64,000 bases of DNA from Streptomyces sp. NRRL B-1140 (GCF_001280065.1 NZ_LGEA01000114.1:1-64000), one strand, 5' to 3'; shown: positions 26,575 to 35,619, counted from the stretch's first letter. Numbers and translations are program-made. Notes: generated by a model not told the origin, from the sequence alone.

Positions 26575-26843
26575 ACCACACCGAACCGGACCGCACGGAG
26601 CAGGAGCTCGCCGAGGCCCTGGCCGCCCTGGCCGGCGGGGTGCGGGCCGCTCCCGACGCCTATCGCACGGCACGCGGCGCATGGCTGCGTCGCGAACGCC
26701 GCCGCCGGCTCGTTCTCGCCGTGCTCATCACCGTCGTGTTCGCGCTGGCCACATTGATCGGTCTGTGGGTGCTGAACGCGGCGCCGTCCTCCGCGGGGGT
26801 GATCTTCTCGGGCCTTGGGGGCACGCAGAGCGGCGCACCGTAG
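26571..26843 (+). CDS. Small single-pass membrane protein, candidate anti-sigma factor
   Basis: A 90-residue protein with an acidic/Ala N-terminus (about 45 residues), a basic stretch RRERRRR and one membrane helix (LVLAVLITVVFALATLIGLWVL). Its ATG overlaps the sigma-factor stop as ATGA. The topology and position match short membrane anti-sigma factors, but no zinc-binding HxxxCxxC motif is present. Function inferred. Confidence 0.6.
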   Translation: MNHTEPDRTEQELAEALAALAGGVRAAPDAYRTARGAWLRRERRRRLVLAVLITVVFALATLIGLWVLNAAPSSAGVIFSGLGGTQSGAP

Positions 26844-26927
26844 ACGGCTGGTCGGCCACAGCCCCGCCGCGGCCGGGCGGTGCGACAGTGTGATCACCCG
26901 TGTGACTCGTCGGAAGGGAATTTCGGC

Positions 26928-27587
26928 ATGGCCGTCATCCATCACACCACCCTCAAGCCCACCAAGCTGGAACTGCTGGCCTCGTGGCTGCCGTCCCGTC
27001 CGTGGTACCGCGGCGGCCCGGCAGGACCGCGGCTGGCGAAGGCGGGCGGCTTCCGGCTCGACGATCCGCGCGGGGCGGTGGGGATCGAGTTCATGGTGGT
27101 CACGGACGTCTCGGGTTCCCGGCCGGTCGCGTACCTGGTGCCCCTCACCTATCGCGGTGCCCCGCTCGAAGGGGCGGAGCACGCGCTGGTCGGCACGATG
27201 GAGCACGGCGTGCTGGGGCGGCGCTGGGCCTACGACGGCTGCCACGACGCCGTGGCGGTCGCCCAGTTGGCTGCCCTGATCGAGGGGCGCGTGCGGGCCC
27301 AGGACCAGAACATCAGCGACGCTCCCGCGCGGGAGGTCGTCGTCTCGTGCGCCGGTGAAGGCTCGCTCCCGCCGGACCTCACGGTCGCCGACGACCAGGA
27401 CGGCACCGCACTGACCGCGCCGCTGGGTGCGACCCTCCGTTTGCATCGGGTTCTGCGGCCTTCCCCGGACGGCCCGTCGGCGTCTCCCGGAGAAGCGATC
27501 GGCCACGTCACCGGTTCCTGGCAGTTGCCGGACGGCACTCGCGTCCGGGGTGCGTTCGCGGTTCTGCACAGGTCCGGTCGGGCGTAG
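26928..27587 (+). CDS. Stand-alone maltokinase N-terminal-cap-like protein
   Basis: A 219-residue protein beginning MAVIHHTTLKPTKLELLASWLPSRPWY, which strongly resembles the Mak_N_cap (CG0192-like) domain of maltokinases. GIEFMVVTDVSGSRPVAYLVPLTYR and GTMEHGVLGRRWAYDG fit the same fold. There is no kinase domain: the remaining 100 residues lack phosphate-binding or catalytic motifs. Actinobacteria carry free-standing members of unknown role. GGAAGGGA lies about 9 bases before the ATG. It may be a sugar- or glycogen-linked accessory protein. Confidence 0.75.
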   Translation: MAVIHHTTLKPTKLELLASWLPSRPWYRGGPAGPRLAKAGGFRLDDPRGAVGIEFMVVTDVSGSRPVAYLVPLTYRGAPLEGAEHALVGTMEHGVLGRRWAYDGCHDAVAVAQLAALIEGRVRAQDQNISDAPAREVVVSCAGEGSLPPDLTVADDQDGTALTAPLGATLRLHRVLRPSPDGPSASPGEAIGHVTGSWQLPDGTRVRGAFAVLHRSGRA

Positions 27588-27599
27588 CTTCCTCCGGGA

Positions 27600-28544
27600 T
27601 CAGCGGGCTCCCGAGCGGAATGTCCTGCGGTACGCGTCCGGGGGCACGCCGACCGTGCGGTTGAAGTGGCGGCGCAGCGTCGTTGCGGTCCCCATGCCGG
27701 CGGCCGCCGCGATGGTGTCGACGCCGTCGTCGGTCTGCTCCAGCAGCTCCTGGGCGTAGCGGATCCGCTGGGTCAGCAGCCACTGCAGTGGAGTCGTGCC
27801 GGTCACGGCCTTGAAGTGGCGGCCCAGGTGGCGGGAGCTCATCCCCGCCCGGCGGGCCAGGTCTTGAACGGTCAGCGGCTGGTCGAGCCGTTCGATGGCC
27901 CAGGGGAACAGGGCGGCCAGCGGGTGGTCGTCCCGGTCGGGCACCGGGGCGGTGACGAACTGGGCCTGGCCCCCCGCCCGGTGGGGTGGTACGACCAGGC
28001 GACGCGCGACGGCGTTGGCGACGGACGAACCCAGGTCGAGACGGACGAGGTGCAGGCACAGATCCAGCGCGGCGGCCTTGCCTGCCGAGGTGAGCACAGT
28101 GCCGTTGTCCACGTAGAGCACGTCCGGGTCGACCTCCACTCGCGGGTGACGGTGGGCCAGTGCCTCGGTGTGCGCCCAGTGCGTGGTGGCGCGCCGCCCG
28201 TCGAGAAGCCCCGCCGCCGCCAGCACGAACGCGCCCGTGCACAGGGAGACCACGCGCGCTCCCGCCTCGTGGGCCTCGCGCACCGCGTCGACGAGTTGAG
28301 CGGGCGGCTCCTCGTCGATGTCCGCCCAGCCGGGGACGATCACGGTGTCGGCCTGCCGCAGCCGGTCCAGCCCGGCGTCGGGCTCCAGCCGGAACCGGCC
28401 GACGTGCGCGGCGGCCGGACCGCAGACGGTGAGGTCGTACCAGGGGGCCGTCACGCCGTCCGGGGCGGAGGCGAACACCTCGTGTGCCAGGGACAGTTCG
28501 AAGTGCAGCATTCCGTCGGTGGCGGCGAGCGCGACAGTGACCAT
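27600..28544 (-). CDS. GlxA/FtrA-type AraC-family regulator with GATase1-like domain
   Basis: A 314-residue regulator. Residues 1-180 are a DJ-1/PfpI-like domain (VALAATDGMLHFELSLAHEVF, VVSLCTGAFVLAAAGLLDGRRATTHW with the usual Cys). Residues 215-310 are a double HTH AraC domain (LARRAGMSSRHLGRHFKAVTGTTPLQWLL, AAAAGMGTATTLRRHFNRTVGVPPDAYRR). Such proteins often govern neighbouring metabolic genes. The ATG lacks a clear ribosome site and may be leaderless. It is divergent from the saccharopine-dehydrogenase-like gene, a likely target. Confidence 0.9.
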   Translation of the reverse strand: MVTVALAATDGMLHFELSLAHEVFASAPDGVTAPWYDLTVCGPAAAHVGRFRLEPDAGLDRLRQADTVIVPGWADIDEEPPAQLVDAVREAHEAGARVVSLCTGAFVLAAAGLLDGRRATTHWAHTEALAHRHPRVEVDPDVLYVDNGTVLTSAGKAAALDLCLHLVRLDLGSSVANAVARRLVVPPHRAGGQAQFVTAPVPDRDDHPLAALFPWAIERLDQPLTVQDLARRAGMSSRHLGRHFKAVTGTTPLQWLLTQRIRYAQELLEQTDDGVDTIAAAAGMGTATTLRRHFNRTVGVPPDAYRRTFRSGAR

Positions 28545-28647
28545 GTCCGTAATTGTATGGGGCAGGTCGTTCCGGACACTCACGATCGAGTGCTCATCGC
28601 GGTCAGGATGGCCGCAGTTGATCGTTCGAGCGCAGGGGAGAGAGCTC

Positions 28648-29748
28648 ATGGGACCGGGTCAGACGGTGACGGTGCTGGGCGCCTACGGGCACACCGGACG
28701 GTTCGTGGTGGCGGAGCTGCGGCGGCGCGGGTTCGTGCCGATCGCCTCCGGTCGCGACGAGGCCAGGCTGAAGACACTGGCGGCGTCGCACCCCGGGCTG
28801 GAGGTGCGGCCGGCGTCGGCCGACGATCCGGACTCGCTCGACCGCGCGCTGGCCGGGGCGGCGGCGGTGGTCAACTGCGCGGGGCCGTTCGCCACGACGG
28901 CCGCACCCGTGATCGAGGCGGCCCTGCGCGCCGGCATCCCGTACGTCGATGTGGCGGCCGAGATCGAGGCGAACGCGGACACGTTCGCGCACTTCGCGGA
29001 CCGCGCCCTCGCCGCGGGAGCGGTGATCGTCCCGGCGATGGCCTTCTTCGGCGGCCTCGGTGACCTGCTGGCCACCGCGGCGATGGGCGACTGGACCGCG
29101 GCCGACGAGGCGCACGTCGCCTATGCGCTGAGTGGTTGGCAGCCCACGAACGGGACGCGGACCGCGGGTGCGGTCTCCCGGCAGCGCCGGGGCGGTGCGC
29201 GGGTGGTGTACCGGAACGGGCGGCTGGACTACCGTCACGACGCGGCCACGACCTTCCAGTGGTCCTTCCCCGAGCCGCTGGGACCGCGGACGGTCGTCGG
29301 GGAGTTCACGATGGCCGACGTCGTCACCATCCCCAGCCACCTGCGCATCCCCGAGGTGCGGACCCATATGTCGGCCGAGGCCGCCCAGGACGTGGTGGCC
29401 CCGGACACGCCGACGCCGGCCGCGGTCGACGAGCGCGGACGGTCCGCCCAGACCTTCCTCGTCGACGTGGTCGTACGTTCCGGCGGGACCGAGCGGCGCG
29501 CGGTGGCGCGAGGGCAGGACATCTACGCCGTCACGGCGCCGCTCGCGGTGGAGGCGGTGCACAGGATCCTCACCGGCCGGACCAGGACGGTCGGCGTCGC
29601 CTCCGCGGGCGAGATCTTCGACGCCGCCGATTTCCTGCACGCGCTGTCCTCGCACCTCTCCGTGGAGCTGCCCGCCCCGTCTCCTACCGCCGCGGCAACG
29701 CCCACGACCTCACTCAAGACGCCGTCGATCGCGGAGCCGGCGTCCTGA
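28648..29748 (+). CDS. Saccharopine-dehydrogenase-like NAD(P)-binding protein
   Basis: A 366-residue protein with an N-terminal Rossmann motif (VTVLGAYGHTGRFVVAELRRRGF), then VNCAGPFATTAAPVIEAALRAGIPYVDVAAE, the typical saccharopine-dehydrogenase/trans-acting enoyl-reductase pattern. The reaction cannot be deduced; family members reduce varied substrates. GGGGAGAGAG precedes the ATG. The C-terminal 20 residues are Pro/Thr-rich and probably disordered. Confidence 0.8.
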   Translation: MGPGQTVTVLGAYGHTGRFVVAELRRRGFVPIASGRDEARLKTLAASHPGLEVRPASADDPDSLDRALAGAAAVVNCAGPFATTAAPVIEAALRAGIPYVDVAAEIEANADTFAHFADRALAAGAVIVPAMAFFGGLGDLLATAAMGDWTAADEAHVAYALSGWQPTNGTRTAGAVSRQRRGGARVVYRNGRLDYRHDAATTFQWSFPEPLGPRTVVGEFTMADVVTIPSHLRIPEVRTHMSAEAAQDVVAPDTPTPAAVDERGRSAQTFLVDVVVRSGGTERRAVARGQDIYAVTAPLAVEAVHRILTGRTRTVGVASAGEIFDAADFLHALSSHLSVELPAPSPTAAATPTTSLKTPSIAEPAS

Positions 29749-29857
29749 CCGGTGGCGAAGCACCCGGCCATGACGCCGACCCTCCGCATCTGTGAAAGCG
29801 GCACTTTTCCTGGTAAAAACTCATCAAAGCCGCACGAGGACGTTGTGGAGGCAGCCG

Positions 29858-30946
29858 GTGGAAGACGTCGGAGCCGGCCGCAGAGCCTTCCTGGCCAGGG
29901 TCGCGGGGATCGCCGTCGGCGCGGCCACCGCACCGCTCACCGCGTGCGAGACCCGCACCGGGGGGCGCGCCGCCAAGGGCGGCGGACTGCTCGTCGTCCG
30001 GAATTTCGGCGGTTCCTACGGCGAGGCGAACCGTGAGGCCGTGTACGAGCCGTTCACCAGGGAGACCGGCATCCGGGTCCGGGCGGTGAACTTCGGTCAC
30101 GACGAGATGCTCGCCCAGATCAAGGAAGGCCGTCCGCAGTTCGACGTCATGGACATCGACATGTCCAACCTGGTGCGGTTCGAGCACGAGGGCGCCTCGG
30201 AGCCACTCGACTACGGCCGGCTGAAGAACGCCCGGAACGCGGGCATCGCCCAGTCCCTGCTCACCCCCAACGGCGTCGGAAAGAGCTACTGGGCCAGCGT
30301 CCTGGCCTACCGCACCGACGCCTTCGGCGGGAGAAGGCCCGAGTCATGGGCCGACTTCTGGAATCTCGGAGCCTTCCCGGGCCGCCGCGCACTGCAGGGC
30401 GAGGTCGACTGGCCCGAGCTCGAGTTCGCCCTGCTCGCCGACGGTGTTCCGCTCGACGGGCTGTACCCCCTCGACGTGGACCGCGCCTTCAGGGTCCTCG
30501 ATGAGGTCAGGGGCTCGGTGCGGACGTTCTGGGAGTACGGCGCGGAGCCCGGCGAGCTGCTCTCCCGTGGCAGCGTCATGGCTTCCAGCACGTGGGCCGG
30601 CAGGGTTCAGCATCTGATCGACGGCGGGGTTCCGCTCGCGTGTGAGTGGAACGGTGCCCGCCGGCAGAGCAACGGCTACGGAATCCCCAAGGGCGCCGCG
30701 AACCAGGACGCCGCCTACCGGCTCATCGACTTCGCGCTGCGGCCCGAGGTCCAGGCCCATATGGCCCGGCTCTACCCCGACGGCCCGGTGGTGCCCGCCG
30801 CCTACGGCCATCTCACCGAGTCCACCGCCGTCCGTCTGGCGAGCACTCCCGGGCACCTGCTGTCGGGCTTCGACCTGGACATCGAGTGGTGGCTCGAGAA
30901 CGGGGACGCCGTGACCGGGCGCTGGCGGCGGTGGGCTCGCGGTTGA
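29858..30946 (+). CDS. Orphan solute-binding lipoprotein, spermidine/putrescine type
   Basis: A 362-residue exported protein. The signal GRRAFLARVAGIAVGAATAPLTAC has a twin-arginine and lipobox. The mature chain (LLVVRNFGGSYGEANREAVYEPFTRETGIRV) matches PotD-like binding proteins for polyamines or related cations. GGAGG lies before the chosen GTG; the longer frame from 29792 would place extra residues ahead of the signal. No permease or ATPase genes are adjacent; it is followed by a sensor phosphatase, so a sensing role is possible. Confidence 0.82.
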   Translation: MEDVGAGRRAFLARVAGIAVGAATAPLTACETRTGGRAAKGGGLLVVRNFGGSYGEANREAVYEPFTRETGIRVRAVNFGHDEMLAQIKEGRPQFDVMDIDMSNLVRFEHEGASEPLDYGRLKNARNAGIAQSLLTPNGVGKSYWASVLAYRTDAFGGRRPESWADFWNLGAFPGRRALQGEVDWPELEFALLADGVPLDGLYPLDVDRAFRVLDEVRGSVRTFWEYGAEPGELLSRGSVMASSTWAGRVQHLIDGGVPLACEWNGARRQSNGYGIPKGAANQDAAYRLIDFALRPEVQAHMARLYPDGPVVPAAYGHLTESTAVRLASTPGHLLSGFDLDIEWWLENGDAVTGRWRRWARG

Positions 30947-30957
30947 CCGAGCGAATG

Positions 30958-30971
30958 CAGCCATATGGCTG
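30958..30971. promoter_or_regulatory. Perfect 14-bp palindrome CAGCCATATGGCTG
   Basis: It lies just after the binding-protein stop and about 180 bases before the sensor phosphatase start. It could be an operator for that gene; no regulator gene is adjacent. Confidence 0.35.
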
Positions 30972-31153
30972 AATATCAATGCGCATGGTAAAGAGTCGGT
31001 ATGCTCCGGCACCCTGGCCGTTGTCCGGCCCATCGCTCCCCCGGGCGCAGAGGCGGCCGACTTCGGCGGGCTCTGCGTCATGCCGGGGAGCCCGGTGCGC
31101 GGCAGCGGCCGGGCGCCGGGCCCCCGGGAGTCCGCTGGAAGACACTGCCGAGA

Positions 31154-33838
31154 GTGCGCAGCGTCGCCGGCCAGGTGTTTCTGCTGCAGTTGGCGATCAT
31201 GGTGCTGTTCGCCGCCGCCGCGGGGGGAGCGCTCGTGGTGCAGGCCCGGGACTCCAGCACGCAGGAGGCCCGGCAGCTGTCGAAGGGGGTCGCCCAGGCG
31301 TTCGCCCGGGCCCCGGGAACGCTGGCCGCCATGAAGTCCGGCGAACCCACCGAGCTGCTGCAACCGCGCGCGGAGGACACCCGGAGGAACAGCGGGGTCG
31401 ACTACGTGGTGACCTTCGATCCCCAGGGCTTCCGCTGGACCCACCCCGACCCGAAACTGATCGGCAAGCACATCTACGCCCGGCGCGAGGGCGCCGCCGC
31501 CGACCGGCCGTTCACCAAGACGTTCGAGGGCAGTCTCGGTCTTGCCGTGGACACGACGGTTCCGGTCTACGACAGCAACGGGCTCACCATCGCCGGCTTC
31601 GTGTCGGTCGGGGTCACCGTGGCCAGCGTGGACGACGTCGTACAGGACCAGCTGCCGCAGTTGCTGGGGTTCGCCGGCGGCGCGCTCGCCGTCGCCGCGG
31701 GCGGCACGGCACTGGTGTCGTGGCGACTGCGACGGCAGACCCGCGGACTGGATCCGTCGGAGATGACCCGGATGTACGAGCATCACGACGCGGTGCTGCA
31801 CGCGGTGCGGGAGGGCGTACTGATCACCGGGGGCGACGGGAGGCTGCTGCTCGCGAACGACGAGGCGCGCCGGCTGCTGGACCTGCCCGCGGACGCCGAG
31901 ACGCGCCGGGTCGCGGAGCTCGGCCTGGAGGCGGGGACCGCGGCGCTGCTGGGCACGGGCCGGCAGGTCACGGACGTCGTGCACCGGGCCGGCGACCGGT
32001 TGCTGGCGGTCAACGTACGGCCGGTCGACCCCGACGACCCTCCTGCGGGAAGCGTGGCCACCTTGCGTGACACGACGGAGCTGCGCGCACTGGCGGGCCG
32101 GGCGGAGGTGGCGCGGGAGCGGCTGGGGCTGCTGTACGAGGCGGGTGTACGCATCGGGACCACGCTGGATGTGGTGCGCACCGCGGAGGAGCTGGCCGAG
32201 GTGGCGGTCCCCCGGTTCGCCGACGCCGCGACGGTCGATCTGCTGGATCCGCTCCTGCGGGGTGCGGTGTCGGCGGGCCCCGGTCCGGAGATGCGCCGGG
32301 TGGCGGTGCACGGCGTCGACGGGGCCCGGACTCTCTATCCGGTGGGTGAGCTGATCCGTTTTGTACCCACGTCGCCCGTGGCCGTCGGCGCCGAGCGCGG
32401 CCGTGCGGTGCTGGACGCCGACCTGACCGGCTCCGGCGGCTGGATGAGCGCCCAGGATCCCGAGCGGGCCCGGCGGCTGCTGGCCCTCGGATTCCACTCC
32501 CTGATCACGGTGCCGCTGCAGGCCCGCGGTGTGGTGCTGGGCATGGCGAGCTTCTGGCGCTCCGACGGTGCTCCCTTCGACGGGGAGGATCTGGCCACCG
32601 CCGAGGAACTGGCCGCCCGGGCCGCGGTCGCCGTCGACAACGCCCGCCGCTACACCCGCGAGCACACCATGGCCGAGACGCTGCAACGCAGACTGCTGCC
32701 GAGCTCCCTGCCCGAGCATTCGGCCGTGGAGGTCGCCCACCGCTATCTGCCCGCCCTGGAGGGCGTGGGCGGCGACTGGTTCGACGTGATTCCCCTGCCC
32801 GGTGCGCGGGTCGCCCTGGTGGTCGGCGACGTCGTGGGGCACGGCCTGCACGCCGCGGCCACGATGGGCCGGCTGCGCACGGCGGTGCACAACTTCTCCG
32901 CCCTGGACCTGCCTCCGGACGAGCTGCTCGGGCACCTGGACGAGCTGGTCGCGCAAATCGACGGCGACGAGAACGTGGAGCGGGACAGTGAGAGCGTCTC
33001 GGGCGCGACGTGTCTCTACGCCATCTACGACCCCGCCTCCGGGATGTGCTCCCTGTCCCGGTCCGGGCATGTGGAGCCCGCCCTGGTGCGCCCCGACGGC
33101 ACCGTGGAGTTCCTGCGGGTGTCCGGTTCGCCCCCGCTCGGTCTGGGCGGCGGTGAACCGTTCGAGACCACGGACGTCACCCTCCCCGAGGGTTCCCGGC
33201 TGGTCCTCTTCACGGACGGCCTGGTCGAGGACAGGGAGCAGGGCATCGACACCGGCCTACAGGCCCTCGGCCACGCTCTGGCCCGCCCGGGCCGCACCTC
33301 GGAGGAGACCTGCCGGGACGTGCTCGACGCGCTGCTTCCGGCCCGCTCGAGCGACGACATCGCCCTGCTCGTCGCCCGCACCCGGCTGCTGGACCGTTCC
33401 CAGGTGGCCGAGTGGGACGTGCCGGGCGATCCCTCGGCCGTCGCGCCCCTCCGGGCGGAGGTCACCGGGCGGCTGCGGGCCTGGGGGCTCGAGGAGATGG
33501 CCTTCACGACCGAGCTGATCGTCAGCGAACTGGTCACCAACGCCATCCGTTACGGCATCGAACCGATCAGGCTCCGGGTGCTGCACGACCGCGACAGCCT
33601 GATCTGCGAGGTCGCCGACGGCAGCAGCACCTCGCCCCACCTGCGCCGGGCCGCGACCACCGACGAGGGCGGGCGGGGCCTGTTCCTCGTCGCCCGGTTC
33701 GCCCGGCGGTGGGGCACCCGCTACCTCGCCCGCGGCAAGGTGATCTGGACCGAGCAGTCCACCCGTGACCCGGCGGGCGAGCCCGAGGAGATGCCGGCCG
33801 AGGCACTGCTGGACCAGTGGGAGGACGCGGCCTGGTGA
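31154..33838 (+). CDS. Membrane sensor PP2C(SpoIIE) phosphatase: Cache-PAS-GAF-PP2C-HATPase
   Basis: An 894-residue signalling protein. A first membrane helix (VFLLQLAIMVLFAAAAGGALV) is followed by an extracellular CitA/DctB-like sensor domain of about 120 residues (VVTFDPQGFRWTHPDPKLIGKH), a second helix and a PAS (AVREGVLITGGDGRLLLANDEARRLL). A GAF, a SpoIIE phosphatase with GGDWFDV and GDVVGHG, and a HATPase_c with SELVTNAIRYG complete it. It likely senses a small ligand outside and controls an anti-anti-sigma factor. The start is uncertain: GTG 31154 sits just ahead of RSVAGQ, while the frame stays open to ATG 31001. The last 300 residues closely parallel the phosphatase at 2.8-5.2 kb. 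Confidence 0.88.
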   Translation: MRSVAGQVFLLQLAIMVLFAAAAGGALVVQARDSSTQEARQLSKGVAQAFARAPGTLAAMKSGEPTELLQPRAEDTRRNSGVDYVVTFDPQGFRWTHPDPKLIGKHIYARREGAAADRPFTKTFEGSLGLAVDTTVPVYDSNGLTIAGFVSVGVTVASVDDVVQDQLPQLLGFAGGALAVAAGGTALVSWRLRRQTRGLDPSEMTRMYEHHDAVLHAVREGVLITGGDGRLLLANDEARRLLDLPADAETRRVAELGLEAGTAALLGTGRQVTDVVHRAGDRLLAVNVRPVDPDDPPAGSVATLRDTTELRALAGRAEVARERLGLLYEAGVRIGTTLDVVRTAEELAEVAVPRFADAATVDLLDPLLRGAVSAGPGPEMRRVAVHGVDGARTLYPVGELIRFVPTSPVAVGAERGRAVLDADLTGSGGWMSAQDPERARRLLALGFHSLITVPLQARGVVLGMASFWRSDGAPFDGEDLATAEELAARAAVAVDNARRYTREHTMAETLQRRLLPSSLPEHSAVEVAHRYLPALEGVGGDWFDVIPLPGARVALVVGDVVGHGLHAAATMGRLRTAVHNFSALDLPPDELLGHLDELVAQIDGDENVERDSESVSGATCLYAIYDPASGMCSLSRSGHVEPALVRPDGTVEFLRVSGSPPLGLGGGEPFETTDVTLPEGSRLVLFTDGLVEDREQGIDTGLQALGHALARPGRTSEETCRDVLDALLPARSSDDIALLVARTRLLDRSQVAEWDVPGDPSAVAPLRAEVTGRLRAWGLEEMAFTTELIVSELVTNAIRYGIEPIRLRVLHDRDSLICEVADGSSTSPHLRRAATTDEGGRGLFLVARFARRWGTRYLARGKVIWTEQSTRDPAGEPEEMPAEALLDQWEDAAW

Positions 33839-33847
33839 GTCACCCCG

Positions 33848-34555
33848 TCACGGGGTGGTGAACCCGCGGAACGTCACGTGCTTACGGGTCTCGAAGCCCA
33901 GTCGTTCGTAGAGCGCGAGGGCACCGCTGTTCGCTTCGGCCACGTGCAGGAAGGGACGGTCCCCGCGAGCCGTGATCCGTGCGATGTGTGTGCGCAGCAG
34001 GCGGACCGCGTGGCCCCGCCCGCGGGCCTCGGGGGCGGTGCAGACGGCGCTGATCTCGGTCCATCCGGGAGGCCTCAGCCGCTCCCCCACCATGGCCACC
34101 AGTGTGCCTCCGTCGCGGACGCCGAAATAGGTGCCGAGCTCGTGTGTGCGGGGCCGGAACGGGCCCGGCCGGGTCCGCTCGACGAGGTCGAGCATCTCGG
34201 GCACGTCCCGCGCGCCGAGTTCGACCACGTCGGAGCCGAACTCGGCAGCGGAGGGGGCCGGCCCGCCGTGGCCGGTCCAGATCATCTGGCGGCCCTCCAG
34301 GACGAAGACCGGTTCCCAGTCCGGTGGCGGCATCGCCGGGCAGCTGAACATGTCGGCGAAGGCGCCCGGACCCAGCAGCTTGGCCAGGTCGGCCCAGGCC
34401 GCCGCGTCCGGTTCGGCCGGCACCGCGGAGAAGGTCGCGACCTCGGGTACGTAGGTGACGGCACCGCCGAGCCGGCGGGCGAGATGTGCGTGGTGCCCGC
34501 GGAGCGACTCACCCACCGGGTCGTCGAGTGCGGCGGCGTCGCTGAACCCCGTCAT
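33848..34555 (-). CDS. GNAT-family N-acetyltransferase
   Basis: A 235-residue protein. The C-terminal half has the GNAT acetyl-CoA loop (ISAVCTAPEARGRGHAVRLLRTHIARI, i.e. the RGRGHA pyrophosphate-binding segment) and the ALYERLGFETRK strand. The N-terminal half is a second, degenerate GNAT-like or FR47 region. AGGAAGG lies 9 bases before the ATG. Substrate unknown. It is convergent with the sensor phosphatase. Confidence 0.8.
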   Translation of the reverse strand: MTGFSDAAALDDPVGESLRGHHAHLARRLGGAVTYVPEVATFSAVPAEPDAAAWADLAKLLGPGAFADMFSCPAMPPPDWEPVFVLEGRQMIWTGHGGPAPSAAEFGSDVVELGARDVPEMLDLVERTRPGPFRPRTHELGTYFGVRDGGTLVAMVGERLRPPGWTEISAVCTAPEARGRGHAVRLLRTHIARITARGDRPFLHVAEANSGALALYERLGFETRKHVTFRGFTTP

Positions 34556-34637
34556 CGTGCTGCGCCTTCCTGTCCCCTGCCGGGGCCGGTTCGGCCGGCA
34601 GGCCGACACGGCGTCACCGGATGTCGCCGGCCATGCT

Positions 34638-34702
34638 AGTGCCGCCGCAGGCAGCGTTCGCCCGGGCGTCACGACGAGGCGAACGCTGCCTGCCACGGCA
34701 CT
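34638..34702. terminator. Strong hairpin downstream of CE12 operon
   Basis: Perfect 16-base arms GCAGGCAGCGTTCGCC and its complement (34647-34662 and 34678-34693) enclose a 15-base loop. Outer 7-base arms AGTGCCG/CGGCACT extend the stem past a 2-base internal mismatch. It follows the stop of the minus-strand esterase operon and precedes the GNAT start region, so a terminator for the former is likely. Confidence 0.65.
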
Positions 34703-34731
34703 GGTCAGCGACGTGCGACCGCATCACGGCG

Positions 34732-35598
34732 CTACGTCAGATACGCGGCCAGCGGCAGGTTCTGCCTGCGCACGTCACCGGCGACGAGTCCGGCGATCCG
34801 CTGCGCGCCGTACGTCTCGAAGTGGGTGCGGTCCTCGCAGAAGAAGGCGCCCACGGGGCCCGACCCGAAGTCGCCGTTGTGCGGGCAGAACCGCAGACCG
34901 TTGTAGAGCGAGACGCTGAGGGAGTGCAGGTCGACCACCGGCGTCCCGGTGGTGGACCCGACGGCGAAGGTCTCGTTCACGAAACCGCGGTTCCTCGTCG
35001 CCGTGCTTCCGGAACAGGTGAGGGCGGCCACCGGGGTGAGCAGCACAGGGTGCGCTCCCCGGGCCAGGGCGGCCTGCACCATGGTGGTCATCAACTGCCG
35101 GTAGCGGGCGGGACCGACGTGCCGGGGGCAGGTCGAGGAGGAGTCGTTGATGCCGAACTGGATGAAAAGGTAGTCACCCGCCTTCATCCCGGTGCTCGCG
35201 TTCAGCATCGACTGCCAGCGCGCCGAGTACGCGCCGGAGGTGAGCCGGCACTCGCCGTCCGCGCCCGTGGTGCCGCTGACGTTGCCCTCGTACATCCAGG
35301 TCTGGATGCTGCGGCCTCCCACCGCCTGGTTCCTGACGGTCACGTCGGCGTTGAACAGGGCGTCGAACCGGCTGCCCCAGCCCACAGGGCAGCGGGCGGC
35401 GCCCGGGTTGGCCATGGTGGAGTCCCCGGCCAGCCACACCGTGACCGGTGCGGCCGCCGCCCGTGCGGCCGGGGCCTCGGCGCCGGTTCCGCCGGAGCAT
35501 CTCGCCCCGGCGCCGCCGGCCCCTGAGGCGGTGCTGACGCCGAGGCTCGACAAGGCGATCACCAGCGCCGTCGTGACGAGCGTACGGAGCTTCTTCAT
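34732..35598 (-). CDS. Secreted CE12-type SGNH esterase (rhamnogalacturonan acetylesterase-like)
   Basis: A 288-residue exported SGNH hydrolase. After a signal peptide (ending near STASGA), block I is LAGDSTMANPG (Ser nucleophile), block II has the GGRSIQTW glycine, block III is FGINDSSS, and the catalytic Asp/His pair is DRTHFETYG. This matches CE12 enzymes that deacetylate rhamnogalacturonan-I. GAGGGGG lies before the ATG. It starts 21 bases after the stop of another CE12 gene, forming an operon beside a PL11 lyase. Confidence 0.85.
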   Translation of the reverse strand: MKKLRTLVTTALVIALSSLGVSTASGAGGAGARCSGGTGAEAPAARAAAAPVTVWLAGDSTMANPGAARCPVGWGSRFDALFNADVTVRNQAVGGRSIQTWMYEGNVSGTTGADGECRLTSGAYSARWQSMLNASTGMKAGDYLFIQFGINDSSSTCPRHVGPARYRQLMTTMVQAALARGAHPVLLTPVAALTCSGSTATRNRGFVNETFAVGSTTGTPVVDLHSLSVSLYNGLRFCPHNGDFGSGPVGAFFCEDRTHFETYGAQRIAGLVAGDVRRQNLPLAAYLT

Positions 35599-35619
35599 CG
35601 TGTGTCCCCCTCGGGCCGG

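Noticed and set aside
31001..31153. Extended N-terminus of the Cache phosphatase from ATG 31001
   Set aside because: The extra 51 residues are Arg/Gly/Pro-rich and unlike the family; kept only as an alternative start.
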